From NCBI GenBank assembly GCA_002367695.1, contig DFDK01000114.1, positions 1-41,134 of the forward strand: a stretch of 41,134 nucleotides of DNA. Direction: 5' to 3'. The stretch is from Acidimicrobium sp. UBA3029. Lineage in GTDB: Bacteria > Actinomycetota > Acidimicrobiia > Acidimicrobiales > Ilumatobacteraceae. The translations under genes and the position numbers were made by a program. Of this stretch, positions 1 through 9,018 are shown piece by piece. Positions within the stretch are counted from its first letter, which is position 1; every line of letters starts with the position of its first letter. The notes beneath the pieces are model-generated. The model was not told the origin of the DNA. It did not search any database and saw only the letters and a list, made by a program, of their open reading frames with translations.

Positions 1-60
1 CAAGCCAGCAAACTGCACCGCTATCGCAAATGCAGTTGCCACGTCATATAAGTCGACCAT
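1..60 (-). CDS. Possible N-terminus of a gene running off the left edge
   Basis: An ATG at 60-58 on the minus strand opens a frame of 20 codons that is still open at the window edge. Its start reads MVDLYDVATAFAIAVQFAGL, which turns hydrophobic and could begin a membrane protein. It would lie 24 bp downstream of the small minus-strand frame ending at 85. No clear Shine-Dalgarno precedes the ATG. The opposite strand is also open here, so this is only a candidate, and the product cannot be named from 20 residues. Confidence 0.2.
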   Translation of the reverse strand, partial: MVDLYDVATAFAIAVQFAGL

Positions 61-84
61 CAAAGATCTACGCAAGTTTCTTCG

Positions 85-390
85 CTATTCAGTGACCATT
101 GCAAGCGGTGTCAATAACTCAATCTTGAGCACAACTTTCTCGGCCACAGCCATTCCCGAATCTGGTGCATGGATCTCAACTTCCACACTTGAATCCAAGA
201 CCAAAACTCCTTTGGGCAAACTACTTCGGAGCCCTTCAAAAGGCACGCGAACATTTAGGGTTGTTGGCGGATCATGTAAGTTGCGAAAATCTGCACTCAT
301 TGCCCCAGCTTTCCCTGGGGTTTGCAAACTAAAGATTTCGATAGCCGCAAAAGCGCCATTCCCAAAATTGGGATTTACTGCCATCATCAC
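85..390 (-). CDS. Hypothetical protein, about 100 residues
   Basis: This is an unrecognised small protein. The frame begins at a GTG (390) followed at once by two ATG codons, so the true start may be any of the three. The product is mixed alpha/beta-like, with alternating hydrophobic stretches near the C-terminus (SVEVEIHAP, KVVLKIELL) and no signal peptide or membrane segment. It is divergent from the yyaL-type gene starting at 402, leaving 11 bp between the starts. The plus strand is also open across the same bases, but its translation is rich in Ser, Thr and Lys and looks less like a folded protein, so the minus strand is preferred. No function is proposed. Confidence 0.45.
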   Translation of the reverse strand: MMMAVNPNFGNGAFAAIEIFSLQTPGKAGAMSADFRNLHDPPTTLNVRVPFEGLRSSLPKGVLVLDSSVEVEIHAPDSGMAVAEKVVLKIELLTPLAMVTE

Positions 391-401
391 GTTTTCTTAA
401 T

Positions 402-2438
402 ATGACCAATCGTCTTAGCCAAGAGATCAGCCCCTACCTTCGCCAACATCGCGATAACCCGGTTGATTGGTTTCCGTGGGGTGCGGAGGCATTTGCTCTC
501 GCGCAAGCCACCGGCAAGCCAATACTTCTTTCGGTTGGCTATTCGGCATGTCACTGGTGTCATGTCATGGCTCATGAGTGTTTCGAAGATGCAGAAACCG
601 CATCTCTCATGAATCAATTATTTGTCAACATCAAAGTTGATCGCGAGGAGCGACCAGATGTTGACGCAATTTATATGGATGCGGTTCAGGCCATGACCGG
701 ACGTGGCGGTTGGCCGATGACCGTTTTCCTTACGCCAGATGCCAAGCCGTTTTATGGTGGAACATATTTTCCGAAACCCACATTCATCCAACTCATGAAC
801 GCAATCACTGATGCTTGGCTCAATCGCCGAGATGATATTGAGAACAACATTGCAGCGTTGATGGAAAGCCTGAGTCGCACAAGCCGAATCACCAGTAATG
901 CAAACAACAAAGTTGATGCAGAGCCCGAGTTGATTGGCCCACAGCATCTGAACGCAGCAGTCGAACAGATGCACCAGTCTTTTGATGCAGAGTGGGGTGG
1001 TTTTGGCTCTGCACCAAAATTTCCAAGCACAATGAATCTTGACCTGCTCCTGCGTATATACCTCGATAATCCAAACCCAGAACTTTTACTGATACTTACA
1101 ACTTCGCTCGATGCGATGGCCTCTGGCGGCATGTACGACCACCTTGGTGGGGGGTTCGCTCGATACAGCGTTGATGCCCAATGGCTGGTTCCGCACTTCG
1201 AAAAGATGTTGTACGACCAGGCATTACTTGCTCGTGTTTATCTGCATGCAGGCGTTGCACTCAACCAGCCGCGGTGGCTACAGATTGCTTCCGAAACCAT
1301 TGACTACGTGTTGCGCGATCTGTGCCACCCAGACGGCGGATTTTTCTGCGCTCAAGATGCCGACTCTGTTGACGAACAAGGCCACAGTGTCGAAGGACAT
1401 TTTTATGTGTGGTCAAAGCAGCAGGTCTTAGACGCTCTCCCCAAAGATCTGCACGAAGTTGCGCTCGAATGGTACGAAGTAACCGAAGCAGGCAACTTCG
1501 ACGGCGCAAATATCTTGAGCAGACTGCATCATCGCGGCGATCTTTTACGAAGCCCCCAAGTTGAACGTGCTCGAGAGTTGTTGCTTCAAACTCGCAACAC
1601 CCGCTCATGGCCAGGGTTAGACGACAAGGTTCTCACCGAATGGAACGGAATGATGCTTGCAACACTCGCCGAAGCTGCGGCCTTATTGAAGCGACCGGAC
1701 TGGCTTGCTGCTGCTGTGAAAAACGGAGAATTCCTGATCAACCAACTGTGTGCAGAATCTGGCTCTACAACAATTAAGCGAAGTTGGCATCAAGACGGAG
1801 ACCCACAAGCGCAACATGCAGCTCTTGCTGTAGATCTTGCACAACTCGTCGACGGCTTGACGAGACTTGCCGAGGCAACCGGCCAAGCCTCTTGGATCAC
1901 TCACGCCAAAACCATCGCAGACAAACTGTTATCCAATTACTGGGATACCGAAAATGGTGGTGTTTTTACAACACCACACGACGGTGAACAATTGATCGTG
2001 CGGCAAAAAGATGTAATGGACAACGCAACTCCATCAGCCAACTCAACAGCAGCATTCGCCTTGTACCGACTTGCAGGACTGACTGGCGAGGAACGATTTG
2101 CACATCACGCCGACCAGATTTCGCAATTACTCATAAATATCGCTGCCAGCGCGCCGACAGCATTCGGCAATCTGCTCAGCGCCGCACACCTGCGACACCG
2201 TGGCGTTGTTGAGATTGTGATAACCGGCAACCGCCCAGATCTGGTAACCCAATTACACAGTCAATGGTTGCCTACCGTTGTTAGCGCCTGGGGCGAGCGC
2301 TATGACTCGCCCATCTGGCACGACCGCAAAGATGATCTTGCCTACGTCTGTCGTCAATACGCATGTATGGCCCCAGCACATGATGCGAAGACTTTTGATC
2401 AGGCATTACGCATCGCCCTGCAATCAACACCCGGTTGA
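402..2438 (+). CDS. Thioredoxin-domain protein, YyaL/SPATA20 family (DUF255)
   Basis: This 678-residue cytosolic protein has an N-terminal thioredoxin-like domain (about residues 1-165). It opens with the family's typical PYLRQHRDNPVDWFPW and carries the redox motif C50-H-W-C53. The rest (about 190-670) is the family's alpha/alpha-toroid, glycosidase-like region, with signatures such as GGFGSAPKFP, GGGFARYSVD, WLVPHFEKMLYDQA and LTEWNGMM. Length and domain order match full-length family members. The family's biochemical role is poorly defined, so a redox or carbohydrate-related activity is only suggested by fold. It ends one base before the convergent nitroreductase stop. The ATG start leaves the conserved N-terminus intact. 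Confidence 0.93.
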   Translation: MTNRLSQEISPYLRQHRDNPVDWFPWGAEAFALAQATGKPILLSVGYSACHWCHVMAHECFEDAETASLMNQLFVNIKVDREERPDVDAIYMDAVQAMTGRGGWPMTVFLTPDAKPFYGGTYFPKPTFIQLMNAITDAWLNRRDDIENNIAALMESLSRTSRITSNANNKVDAEPELIGPQHLNAAVEQMHQSFDAEWGGFGSAPKFPSTMNLDLLLRIYLDNPNPELLLILTTSLDAMASGGMYDHLGGGFARYSVDAQWLVPHFEKMLYDQALLARVYLHAGVALNQPRWLQIASETIDYVLRDLCHPDGGFFCAQDADSVDEQGHSVEGHFYVWSKQQVLDALPKDLHEVALEWYEVTEAGNFDGANILSRLHHRGDLLRSPQVERARELLLQTRNTRSWPGLDDKVLTEWNGMMLATLAEAAALLKRPDWLAAAVKNGEFLINQLCAESGSTTIKRSWHQDGDPQAQHAALAVDLAQLVDGLTRLAEATGQASWITHAKTIADKLLSNYWDTENGGVFTTPHDGEQLIVRQKDVMDNATPSANSTAAFALYRLAGLTGEERFAHHADQISQLLINIAASAPTAFGNLLSAAHLRHRGVVEIVITGNRPDLVTQLHSQWLPTVVSAWGERYDSPIWHDRKDDLAYVCRQYACMAPAHDAKTFDQALRIALQSTPG

Positions 2439-2439
2439 T

Positions 2440-3057
2440 TTACCAACCGTTCAGGTGGATGATTTGCTCGGCGCTGCGACGAATCCGACTAGCGCTCGCA
2501 CCAGTATTTCCACTTGCTTCCCCTGTGTCACTCTCGACTGGCCAACCAATTGCGATTGCGCCAATCAATTGCATCGCATCAGGAACACAAAGCCTTGTTC
2601 GTAATTGTTGTTCACCATGAAACACTCCGAAAAATAGCGCCCCCAGTCCCGCATCTTCGGCTGCCAGCAGCATCGTCATCGCAGCGAAAGAAGCATCAAC
2701 AGTCCAATACGGAGTCGGCCATGCCTCTGCACCAACGCCCAATCCCGTGTGCGCCTTGTCCTGCTCTGAGTAACGCTCCACATAGGACACGGGATCCGCG
2801 AACACCAATGCGATAACTGGCGCATCCAGTAAATGCTTCCAGCGAAAACTCTCTCGCTTCTCGACCGCAAGTGTGTCATTCCAAAATTTTGCCGTATCAC
2901 CAGAAGTGATGATGAGTGCATGCCATCCCTGCGTCTTACCTGCAGACGGTGCGCGCGACGCAAGATCTACGACCTGCGAAATGAGTTCCGAGTCAACGGG
3001 CTGAGTTGAAAACGCGCGCGTCATGCGCCGACCGCGTACTACGTCGGCGAACTCCAA
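2440..3057 (-). CDS. Nitroreductase family flavoprotein
   Basis: This 205-residue member of the FMN-dependent nitroreductase superfamily probably reduces nitro, quinone or related electron acceptors with NAD(P)H; its substrate is unknown. The N-terminal VVRGRRMTRAF and RAPSAGKTQGW segments are the usual FMN-phosphate and isoalloxazine contact regions, and LLAAEDAGLGALFFGVF is the conserved second flavin segment. The start is a TTG at 3057. It is chosen because the family N-terminus (MEFxxVVRxRRM) needs it; the next ATG would remove that segment. It lies 10 bp after the preceding gene on the same strand and is convergent with the yyaL-type gene, with 1 bp between stops. Confidence 0.85.
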   Translation of the reverse strand: MEFADVVRGRRMTRAFSTQPVDSELISQVVDLASRAPSAGKTQGWHALIITSGDTAKFWNDTLAVEKRESFRWKHLLDAPVIALVFADPVSYVERYSEQDKAHTGLGVGAEAWPTPYWTVDASFAAMTMLLAAEDAGLGALFFGVFHGEQQLRTRLCVPDAMQLIGAIAIGWPVESDTGEASGNTGASASRIRRSAEQIIHLNGW

Positions 3058-3067
3058 AATTGACTGC

Positions 3068-3724
3068 TTAGTGTTTGCCGAGTTTGACTAGGGACTCGGC
3101 CATTGTCCAACCGTGCACAATCACAACGCCACTCTTGGCCTTGGTAGCAGTTACAAACTGAGCACTAACATCAGCATCGATCTTCTCTGGCTTCAAAGTT
3201 TCGTGATCCAGAAAGCCGCTTTGTCCGTTGACCTTGACTGTGAAACTCTGGTCGTCATACGAATTTTCAACGCCGAAGCGTCGTGCCAAGCGCTTGCCCC
3301 AGGCACGCTCTTCGCCAACTGCGCGATGGCCTGGTCGAGGGATTAATTCAGTGAGCGACTTAAAGGCTTCAAGACCGGCCGCCGATGCAAACCGTGAGCC
3401 GACTACGACATCTTCGTCGGGGAATGCCATGAGTGCCCGGTGATATGCCTCGCCCATCAAACCCTTCAAAACCATGTCACGCTTTGCCGACTTTTTTATG
3501 CTCATCATTCCGAGCAACACGCACGGCGTGCCACCGATGCGCTCAAGCGTCGAGAAGGTGAAACCATGAATTTTGCCATCAATGCGCGCGCTGGTGAATA
3601 ACACCCATTCATCTTTAGCCTTCGATACTGGACCGATCCCGAAGGCCCCACCCATCGCTGCCAACTCATCAAGTTCGGCATCGGTCAGAGACCCACAATC
3701 ACGAGTCTCAACCACAACTGACAT
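3068..3724 (-). CDS. Conserved-looking hypothetical protein downstream of dnaE
   Basis: I do not recognise this protein (about 218 residues). From the ATG at 3724 it begins MSVVVETRDCGSLTDAELDE. An upstream ATG at 3766, directly abutting the dnaE stop, would add 14 residues of less typical sequence. It has no signal peptide or membrane segment. The middle section (GFTFSTLERIGGTPCVLLGM, followed by a basic helix) loosely recalls the central strands and helix of GNAT acyltransferases, but no diagnostic acetyl-CoA loop is evident. It lies between dnaE and the nitroreductase gene on the same strand with short gaps, so it is probably co-transcribed with them. Function unknown. Confidence 0.75.
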   Translation of the reverse strand: MSVVVETRDCGSLTDAELDELAAMGGAFGIGPVSKAKDEWVLFTSARIDGKIHGFTFSTLERIGGTPCVLLGMMSIKKSAKRDMVLKGLMGEAYHRALMAFPDEDVVVGSRFASAAGLEAFKSLTELIPRPGHRAVGEERAWGKRLARRFGVENSYDDQSFTVKVNGQSGFLDHETLKPEKIDADVSAQFVTATKAKSGVVIVHGWTMAESLVKLGKH

Positions 3725-3766
3725 GCCTACAGTCTGCCAGCAAAACTTCGGTTTCGGCACGGACAT

Positions 3767-6700
3767 CTATGCAATCGTTGCAGCATCCCCAAACGACGCT
3801 CGCAATTGACCCATCACTCGATCAAGATTGACTGTGTATTCGGCACCAAGGCTCACTGCTTTGTCGTCCGATAGATGGAGAAAGACTGGAGAATCTCCAG
3901 GATGCTCTTTTAGCACTGCTTGCAAGTCGGAGATCAAAGTTTCAGTGATTGCTTGCGCACTGAATCGCAAGTGCAATGAATCCCGCGAAGAACGTAAGCC
4001 TTCGAGAACAATTATTTCGGTGGCCATGAATCCCACCTTTGTTTCGTCTCGAGCATCCATCCTGCCCCGCACCGAAATCAACATGTCGTCAGCAAGTTGA
4101 TGCCCATACTTCTCGAGCGTCTTAGGAAACACTGTTACTTCAATTGCCCCTTGCAAATCTTCCAACATGAAGGTTGCCATCTGATCGCCGCGCTTTGTAT
4201 AACGCCTATTCACTTGATTCACTATGCCGCCAATAGTCATAAAGACACCATCGGGCGACTCAAGTGCTTCAGGGATTGAACAATCGACCCGACGACGAAG
4301 AGCACCTTCAATACCCATCAACGGGTGATCCGAAACATACAGTCCTAGCATTTCTTTTTCGAACTTCAACTGTTCAGCTTTTTCAAAATGCAAGTCAGGA
4401 ATCAACTGACGCTCACTAAATCCACCTTCAGTTTCTTCCATCTCGCCAAAGAGGCTCATGACACCCTGATCTTTTTCTTCACGACGCTTCAGAGTCGTAT
4501 CAATAATCGGCATAAATGAAGCAAGTAAGCCCTTGCGTGGATGGCCAAGCTTGTCGAATGCACCTGCTTTAATCAGCGACTCAATCGCCCTCTTGTTCAG
4601 CACATCTGTTGGAACTCGTTCAGCGAAGTCATAAAAAGATTCGAAGGGCCCATATGTGTCGCGATGCTCAATAATTTTTGTACTTAACCCCTCGCCCACG
4701 TTGCGAATAGCGGAGAGGCCAAATGTGATCTTGCGAACATCTCCATCGAGCACTGGTTCGAAATTGACGCCAGAAAGATTGATATCGGGAGTGAGGACAA
4801 CGATGTTGTTCATGCGTGCATCAGAAAGATAGACAGCCGCTTTGTCATAATTGGTCTTTACGCTGGTGAGCAAACACGCGAGATACTCAACCGGAAAATG
4901 TGTTTTCAGATATGCGGTCTGATATGAAATTAATCCATAACCGTACGCGTGACTTTTTGCAAACGCATAGTCGGCAAACTTTTCGATCATGTCAAAAATG
5001 GTTGTTCCCAACTCGTCGCCGTAGCCCAAGTTGATACAACCCGCTTCGAACCCCGCGCGCTGTTCCGCCATAGCAATTTTGTCTTTTTTGCCACAAGCTT
5101 TTCGCAACGTGTCTGCTTCGGCCAGCGAGTACCCGGCAAACTTCTGCGCCACGCGCATCACGCTCTCTTGATAGATCATGAGCCCGTACGTATCACCCAA
5201 TAGTTCTGCCGCATCCGGATGGAAATATTCGTTCTTTTTACGATTGTTTTTGTAGTCGGCAAAATCATTGTGCATGTTCTCGCCCATTGGGCCAGGACGA
5301 TACAAAGCAAGAACAGCGGAAAGATGCTCAAACGTTTCTGGCATCAGGGAACGAAGTAACGCCCGCATTGGGGTGCTCTCCAGCTGAAAAACTCCGATGG
5401 TGTCACCACGTGCAAGTAACTCAAAAGTTGGCTTGTCGTCGATGGGCAATTTGTCAACATCGAAGTCGCTATCTCGGAACTGACGGATCATCGCCATAGC
5501 ATCGCTCAACACATCGAGGTTGCGAAGCCCCAAAATGTCCATCTTGAGTAGTCCAAGCGCCTCAACACCATGCATTTCAAATTGTGTAACAACCGGGGCG
5601 TCTTCCGGGTTTTGACCCTGTTCGGTTTTGCGCTGAATCGGCAGATACTCAGTTAATTTTTCTTTTGTAATTACCACGGCGGCGGCATGAATACCAACGT
5701 TGCGCTTGAGGCCTTCGAGTCCTCGCGCAACATCAACAACTTCTTTGACTTCACTATCGGAGTCGTACAAGGCTCGCAGCTCTGCTGCCGCGCGGTATCC
5801 GTCTTTGTGCTCACCTTTCGGATCGGGCTCTAAACAAAACTTGAGAGGCGTATCGCGACCCATGACCACAGGCGGCATTAGCTTGGCAATCTTGTCGCCA
5901 ACGATATATGGCTTTCCAAGCACTCTTGCAGCATCACGCACAGCGTTGCGTGCCTTGATTGTGCCAAATGTGATGATTTGTGCAACGTGATCACGGCCAT
6001 ATTTATCTGCTGCATACCGAATCATTTGGTCGCGGTAACGCGAGTCAAAGTCCATATCGATATCTGGCATAGTGACTCGACTTGGATTTAAAAATCTTTC
6101 AAACAGCAAGTCGTATTTGATCGGATCTAAGTCGGTGATACGCAAGCAATACGCAACGGCACACCCAGCAGCCGATCCGCGACCAGGACCAACACGAATC
6201 GCATTGTCGCGCGCGTAGCGAATCATGTCCCACACGATCAAGAAATAAGAGCTGAAACCCATCTGCTCAATGGTTTGCAATTCAAAGTTGAGTCGCTCGA
6301 CTACTGCTGGTGGGAGTTTCTGACCCCATCGCTCCTTGGCTCCTTCAAGAGCAAGATGGTGCAGATATTCGCCGTCGGTCTTGAAACCTTCCGGAAGCTC
6401 AAAGTTTGGGAGTACCGGCTTTCCAAACTCAATCTCAATGTTTGCTCGCTCTGCAATCCAAAGTGTATTGCTACATGCTTCTGGCACGTCTCGAAATAAC
6501 CATTGCATCTCTTGAGCACTCTTTAAATAATGTTCGGCTCCCTCAAACTTGAACCTATTCGGGTCCGACATTGTGCAACCTGTTTGCACACACAGCAAAG
6601 CATCGTGAGCAGCATGATCGTCTCGATGCGTGTAGTGGGTGTCATTTGTTGCAAGCAAAGGAGCACCAATTTTGCGTGACAGTTCAATCAATAGCGGATT

Positions 6701-7300
6701 AGTCCGTTTTTGATCCGCAAGTCCGTGATCTTGTAATTCAATAAAGAAATTGTCTTTGCCAAAAATATCTTGCAGTCTTCCAGCGCAATCATGGGCACCA
6801 GTAATGTCACCCTTCATGAGTCGTTGCAACACATGACCGCCCAAGCATCCGCTTGTTGCGATTAAACCTTCATGGTGCTCGTGAAGTAACTCCCAATCAA
6901 TACGTGGTTGGTAGTAGTAGCCCTCCAAAAACGCACGACTCGACAACTGAATCAAATTCTTGTAGCCGACATTGTTTTCAGCAAGGAGCGTGAGGTGGTA
7001 ATACACCTTGCCGCCAGATTCAGTTTCACCACCCGAATCGTCTACTCTGCCTCGTCGTGATGGCCGCTCAGAGCGATGCTCATGAGCCATGTACGCCTCA
7101 GTGCCAATAATTGGCTTAATACCCTGCTCTTTGCATTGTCGATAAAAATCGAGCGTTCCGTACATATTGCCGTGATCAGTCATACCCAATGCGGGCTGGC
7201 CATCGGCCACGGCTGCGGCAACTAACTCGTCAATTCGCGATGCACCATCCAACATCGAAAACTCGGTGTGGACATGCAAGTGGGTAAATGATTCTCCCAC
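3767..7300 (-). CDS. dnaE: DNA polymerase III alpha subunit
   Basis: This is the 1177-residue catalytic subunit of the replicative polymerase. An N-terminal PHP domain is seen from FTHLHVHTEFSMLDG. The polymerase palm includes GPGRGSAAG and the acidic PDIDMDF motif, with LLKMDILGLRNLDVL further on. A helix-hairpin-helix/beta-binding region follows, then an OB-fold near the C-terminus (IGGIVNQVNRRYTKRG). Length fits bacterial DnaE1. The start is GTG at 7300, supported by a strong AAAGGAG Shine-Dalgarno six bases upstream and the conserved N-terminus. It is probably transcribed alone or with the two genes after it. Its place near rluD and lspA follows the usual actinobacterial order, here interrupted by the bpa and phosphatase genes. 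Confidence 0.98.
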   Translation of the reverse strand: MGESFTHLHVHTEFSMLDGASRIDELVAAAVADGQPALGMTDHGNMYGTLDFYRQCKEQGIKPIIGTEAYMAHEHRSERPSRRGRVDDSGGETESGGKVYYHLTLLAENNVGYKNLIQLSSRAFLEGYYYQPRIDWELLHEHHEGLIATSGCLGGHVLQRLMKGDITGAHDCAGRLQDIFGKDNFFIELQDHGLADQKRTNPLLIELSRKIGAPLLATNDTHYTHRDDHAAHDALLCVQTGCTMSDPNRFKFEGAEHYLKSAQEMQWLFRDVPEACSNTLWIAERANIEIEFGKPVLPNFELPEGFKTDGEYLHHLALEGAKERWGQKLPPAVVERLNFELQTIEQMGFSSYFLIVWDMIRYARDNAIRVGPGRGSAAGCAVAYCLRITDLDPIKYDLLFERFLNPSRVTMPDIDMDFDSRYRDQMIRYAADKYGRDHVAQIITFGTIKARNAVRDAARVLGKPYIVGDKIAKLMPPVVMGRDTPLKFCLEPDPKGEHKDGYRAAAELRALYDSDSEVKEVVDVARGLEGLKRNVGIHAAAVVITKEKLTEYLPIQRKTEQGQNPEDAPVVTQFEMHGVEALGLLKMDILGLRNLDVLSDAMAMIRQFRDSDFDVDKLPIDDKPTFELLARGDTIGVFQLESTPMRALLRSLMPETFEHLSAVLALYRPGPMGENMHNDFADYKNNRKKNEYFHPDAAELLGDTYGLMIYQESVMRVAQKFAGYSLAEADTLRKACGKKDKIAMAEQRAGFEAGCINLGYGDELGTTIFDMIEKFADYAFAKSHAYGYGLISYQTAYLKTHFPVEYLACLLTSVKTNYDKAAVYLSDARMNNIVVLTPDINLSGVNFEPVLDGDVRKITFGLSAIRNVGEGLSTKIIEHRDTYGPFESFYDFAERVPTDVLNKRAIESLIKAGAFDKLGHPRKGLLASFMPIIDTTLKRREEKDQGVMSLFGEMEETEGGFSERQLIPDLHFEKAEQLKFEKEMLGLYVSDHPLMGIEGALRRRVDCSIPEALESPDGVFMTIGGIVNQVNRRYTKRGDQMATFMLEDLQGAIEVTVFPKTLEKYGHQLADDMLISVRGRMDARDETKVGFMATEIIVLEGLRSSRDSLHLRFSAQAITETLISDLQAVLKEHPGDSPVFLHLSDDKAVSLGAEYTVNLDRVMGQLRASFGDAATIA

Positions 7301-7306
7301 TTAGAT

Positions 7307-7313
7307 CTCCTTT
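7307..7313 (-). promoter_or_regulatory. Ribosome binding site of dnaE
   Basis: The minus strand reads AAAGGAG, six bases before the GTG start of dnaE at 7300. This strong Shine-Dalgarno decides the non-ATG start. The 113-bp gap between the bpa stop and dnaE also contains AACGGGGC followed by five T, which resembles a terminator tail, but I could not pair it with a convincing upstream arm. Confidence 0.8.
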
Positions 7314-7413
7314 CGTTTTCGATCGATGTTTGAGCTAAAAAGCCCCGTTGGAGGACAGAGATTAGCAGTGGGGTGTTTACCCGTGGTGCTTACCCGGGCT
7401 CATTCGCTTCTGG

Positions 7414-7878
7414 CTAGAGATACGTGCCAGGGCGATCCGAGATTTCTGTGGCATCTGCCCCACCAGGACCGCCGGGCAATTGGCGCATTTGATTTAATTG
7501 CTGATTCGCGGCCAGTTGCTGCGCAAACAATGTTGCCTGTATCCCATGGAACAGACCCTCGAGCCATCCGACCAATTGGGCCTTGGCAACTCTCAGTTCG
7601 CTATCCGATGGCGTCACACCATCACGAAAAGGTAACGACAACATCCGTAATTCTTCTGCCAAGTCGGGTGACAGGGCTTCAGTCAATTCAACAATTGATC
7701 TTTCATAAATTTCTGCAAGACGTTCACGTGCCGGACCATCCATCGTCATTGAATGCACTTCGTCAAGCAGTTGCTTGATCATCGAGCCAATGCGCATCAC
7801 CTTGGCTGGAGCTGTCACCGTCTCGTTTGGAATTACTGGTGGATTTTCTGGGGCACCTTCTTGCACTACTTCAGTCAT
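7414..7878 (-). CDS. bpa: Bacterial proteasome activator (Bpa/PafE, DUF2587)
   Basis: This 154-residue homologue of mycobacterial Bpa (PafE) belongs to a family that forms a ring, docks on the 20S proteasome and opens its gate without ATP. A disordered N-terminus (1-25) leads into a helical core with family sequence such as RIGSMIKQLLDEVH, DGPARERLAEIYERS and WLEGLFHGIQATLFAQQ. A Gly/Pro-rich tail then ends in G-T-Y-L, matching the family's proteasome-docking GQYL-type end. No proteasome gene is in this window, so prcBA must lie elsewhere if the system works. It sits 12 bp after the phosphatase-family gene and upstream of dnaE on the same strand. Confidence 0.9.
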   Translation of the reverse strand: MTEVVQEGAPENPPVIPNETVTAPAKVMRIGSMIKQLLDEVHSMTMDGPARERLAEIYERSIVELTEALSPDLAEELRMLSLPFRDGVTPSDSELRVAKAQLVGWLEGLFHGIQATLFAQQLAANQQLNQMRQLPGGPGGADATEISDRPGTYL

Positions 7879-7890
7879 AGTTGCATTATC

Positions 7891-9000
7891 TCATGGTCGT
7901 TGGGCAATTGCCAACAGCGGAACATGCATTTCTGCTTCAGTCAAGGATCCATGCCTGCATACAAGCTGATATGGGCCAGTGTCAAATGGCTCATGAAAAC
8001 TCACGTCTTTAAACGGAACAAGTGCGACGTCTCCGAGACGCTTGCGCGCTGCATCGGTCACTCGTGGACCAAACCAGCCATTGTCTACCGTCTCATCACG
8101 AGTGACGACCCAAGCAACGTCACCGTACAGTTCTTTAGCGGTTGCATGTAACGACTGGATTGCACCACTACGCGCATGAAGCCAACGAAACCTGCCCTCG
8201 CCAGACTGATACGCAACCTGATCAAGTACATCGCGGTGTGGAGTTATTGACGCGTCGCCGACATGTACTTGGCCATGATCCGCTGTAACGATCAACACAC
8301 TGCCAGGTGTGAGTTGCTCAAGAACATTGGCAACCAACCGATCTGCTTGACGCAGCTCTGCGTTGTAGTAGTCGCCGAAACCACGCTCATGAGCAATTTT
8401 GTCGACACCGTCATAATATGCATAAATAAATTTCTGACCTGCTCGCAACAAGAGACCTACTTGCACCGCAATGCTCGATGATGATCTCCAGCCCATTGGA
8501 CGAGAGCCACGTAGATGCGCTTCGGTAAATGCCGAACCTTCAAGTTCTGCTTTGCTCAACACTGGCACTGAAGCACCCATAAAAGGTGGGCATGGTTGCA
8601 CCATCTCTGGCGGATATGTCGCACGCAAGTCGCCCTTTTCATCTCCCCAGCGCAACATCTGCATCACATGACGACCCATGTCCATGCGATAACCCATAAG
8701 GCCGTGTTCGCCAGGTGTCAGACCCGTAGCAATCGATGTCAACGCTGTCACGGTTGTTGATGGTGCAACCGTGGTGATTGATCCTCCCTGCATCGCCGCA
8801 ATCGTTGGTGCATGCGAAATGTTGCTCTGTAGCTGATGCCAACCAAGGCCGTCAATTACGAGCAGCACGACTTGGTTTGCTCCCTCTACCGCTTTTGGCA
8901 TCCATGCAGGCACCGAATCTGTACCCCGTGGCCCGAGCAGGCTTGGAATAATGCTGGAGATACAACCCCCTGAATACTGAGGAAGCGTTGGATCAAGCAC
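7891..9000 (-). CDS. Alkaline phosphatase superfamily / nucleotide pyrophosphatase-like protein
   Basis: This protein of about 369 residues has the alkaline-phosphatase superfamily metal-site pattern. It shows VVLLVIDGLGW (first metal Asp), APSTTVTALTSIATG (nucleophile Thr region), YAYYDGVDKIAHERG (Asp and His), VTADHGQVHVG (Asp-His) and a final His in CRHGSLTEAEMHVPLL. It resembles type I phosphodiesterase/nucleotide pyrophosphatase proteins; the substrate is unknown. No signal peptide is obvious, so it may be cytosolic. The start is placed at GTG 9000. Longer versions run into the divergent regulator gene, while the conserved PQYSGG segment must be included. Opposing starts are 18 bp apart. 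Confidence 0.85.
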   Translation of the reverse strand: MLDPTLPQYSGGCISSIIPSLLGPRGTDSVPAWMPKAVEGANQVVLLVIDGLGWHQLQSNISHAPTIAAMQGGSITTVAPSTTVTALTSIATGLTPGEHGLMGYRMDMGRHVMQMLRWGDEKGDLRATYPPEMVQPCPPFMGASVPVLSKAELEGSAFTEAHLRGSRPMGWRSSSSIAVQVGLLLRAGQKFIYAYYDGVDKIAHERGFGDYYNAELRQADRLVANVLEQLTPGSVLIVTADHGQVHVGDASITPHRDVLDQVAYQSGEGRFRWLHARSGAIQSLHATAKELYGDVAWVVTRDETVDNGWFGPRVTDAARKRLGDVALVPFKDVSFHEPFDTGPYQLVCRHGSLTEAEMHVPLLAIAQRP

Positions 9001-9018
9001 GGGATCTACACTACAACC
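9001..9018. promoter_or_regulatory. Divergent, probably leaderless promoter with symmetric TACACTA core
   Basis: Only 18 bp separate two divergent GTG starts. The core TACACTA at 9007-9013 reads as TACACT on the plus strand, ending 6 bases before GTG 9019. It reads as TAGTGT on the minus strand, ending 7 bases before GTG 9000. Both fit the TANNNT form of the -10 element at the distance expected of leaderless transcripts. A TACAC/GTGTA dyad with an 11-base spacer (9007-9027) could also be a regulator site. No good -35 box was found. Inferred from sequence only. Confidence 0.4.

Noticed and set aside
2..400. Plus-strand frame open from the window edge to just before the yyaL-type gene
   Set aside because: Its translation is rich in Ser, Thr and Lys with no recognisable fold signals; the minus strand over the same bases looks more protein-like. 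Some doubt remains.
7301..7413. Terminator in the bpa-dnaE gap from a GGGGC plus T-run
   Set aside because: The only pairing CCCC lies about 25 bases away and gives a weak stem.
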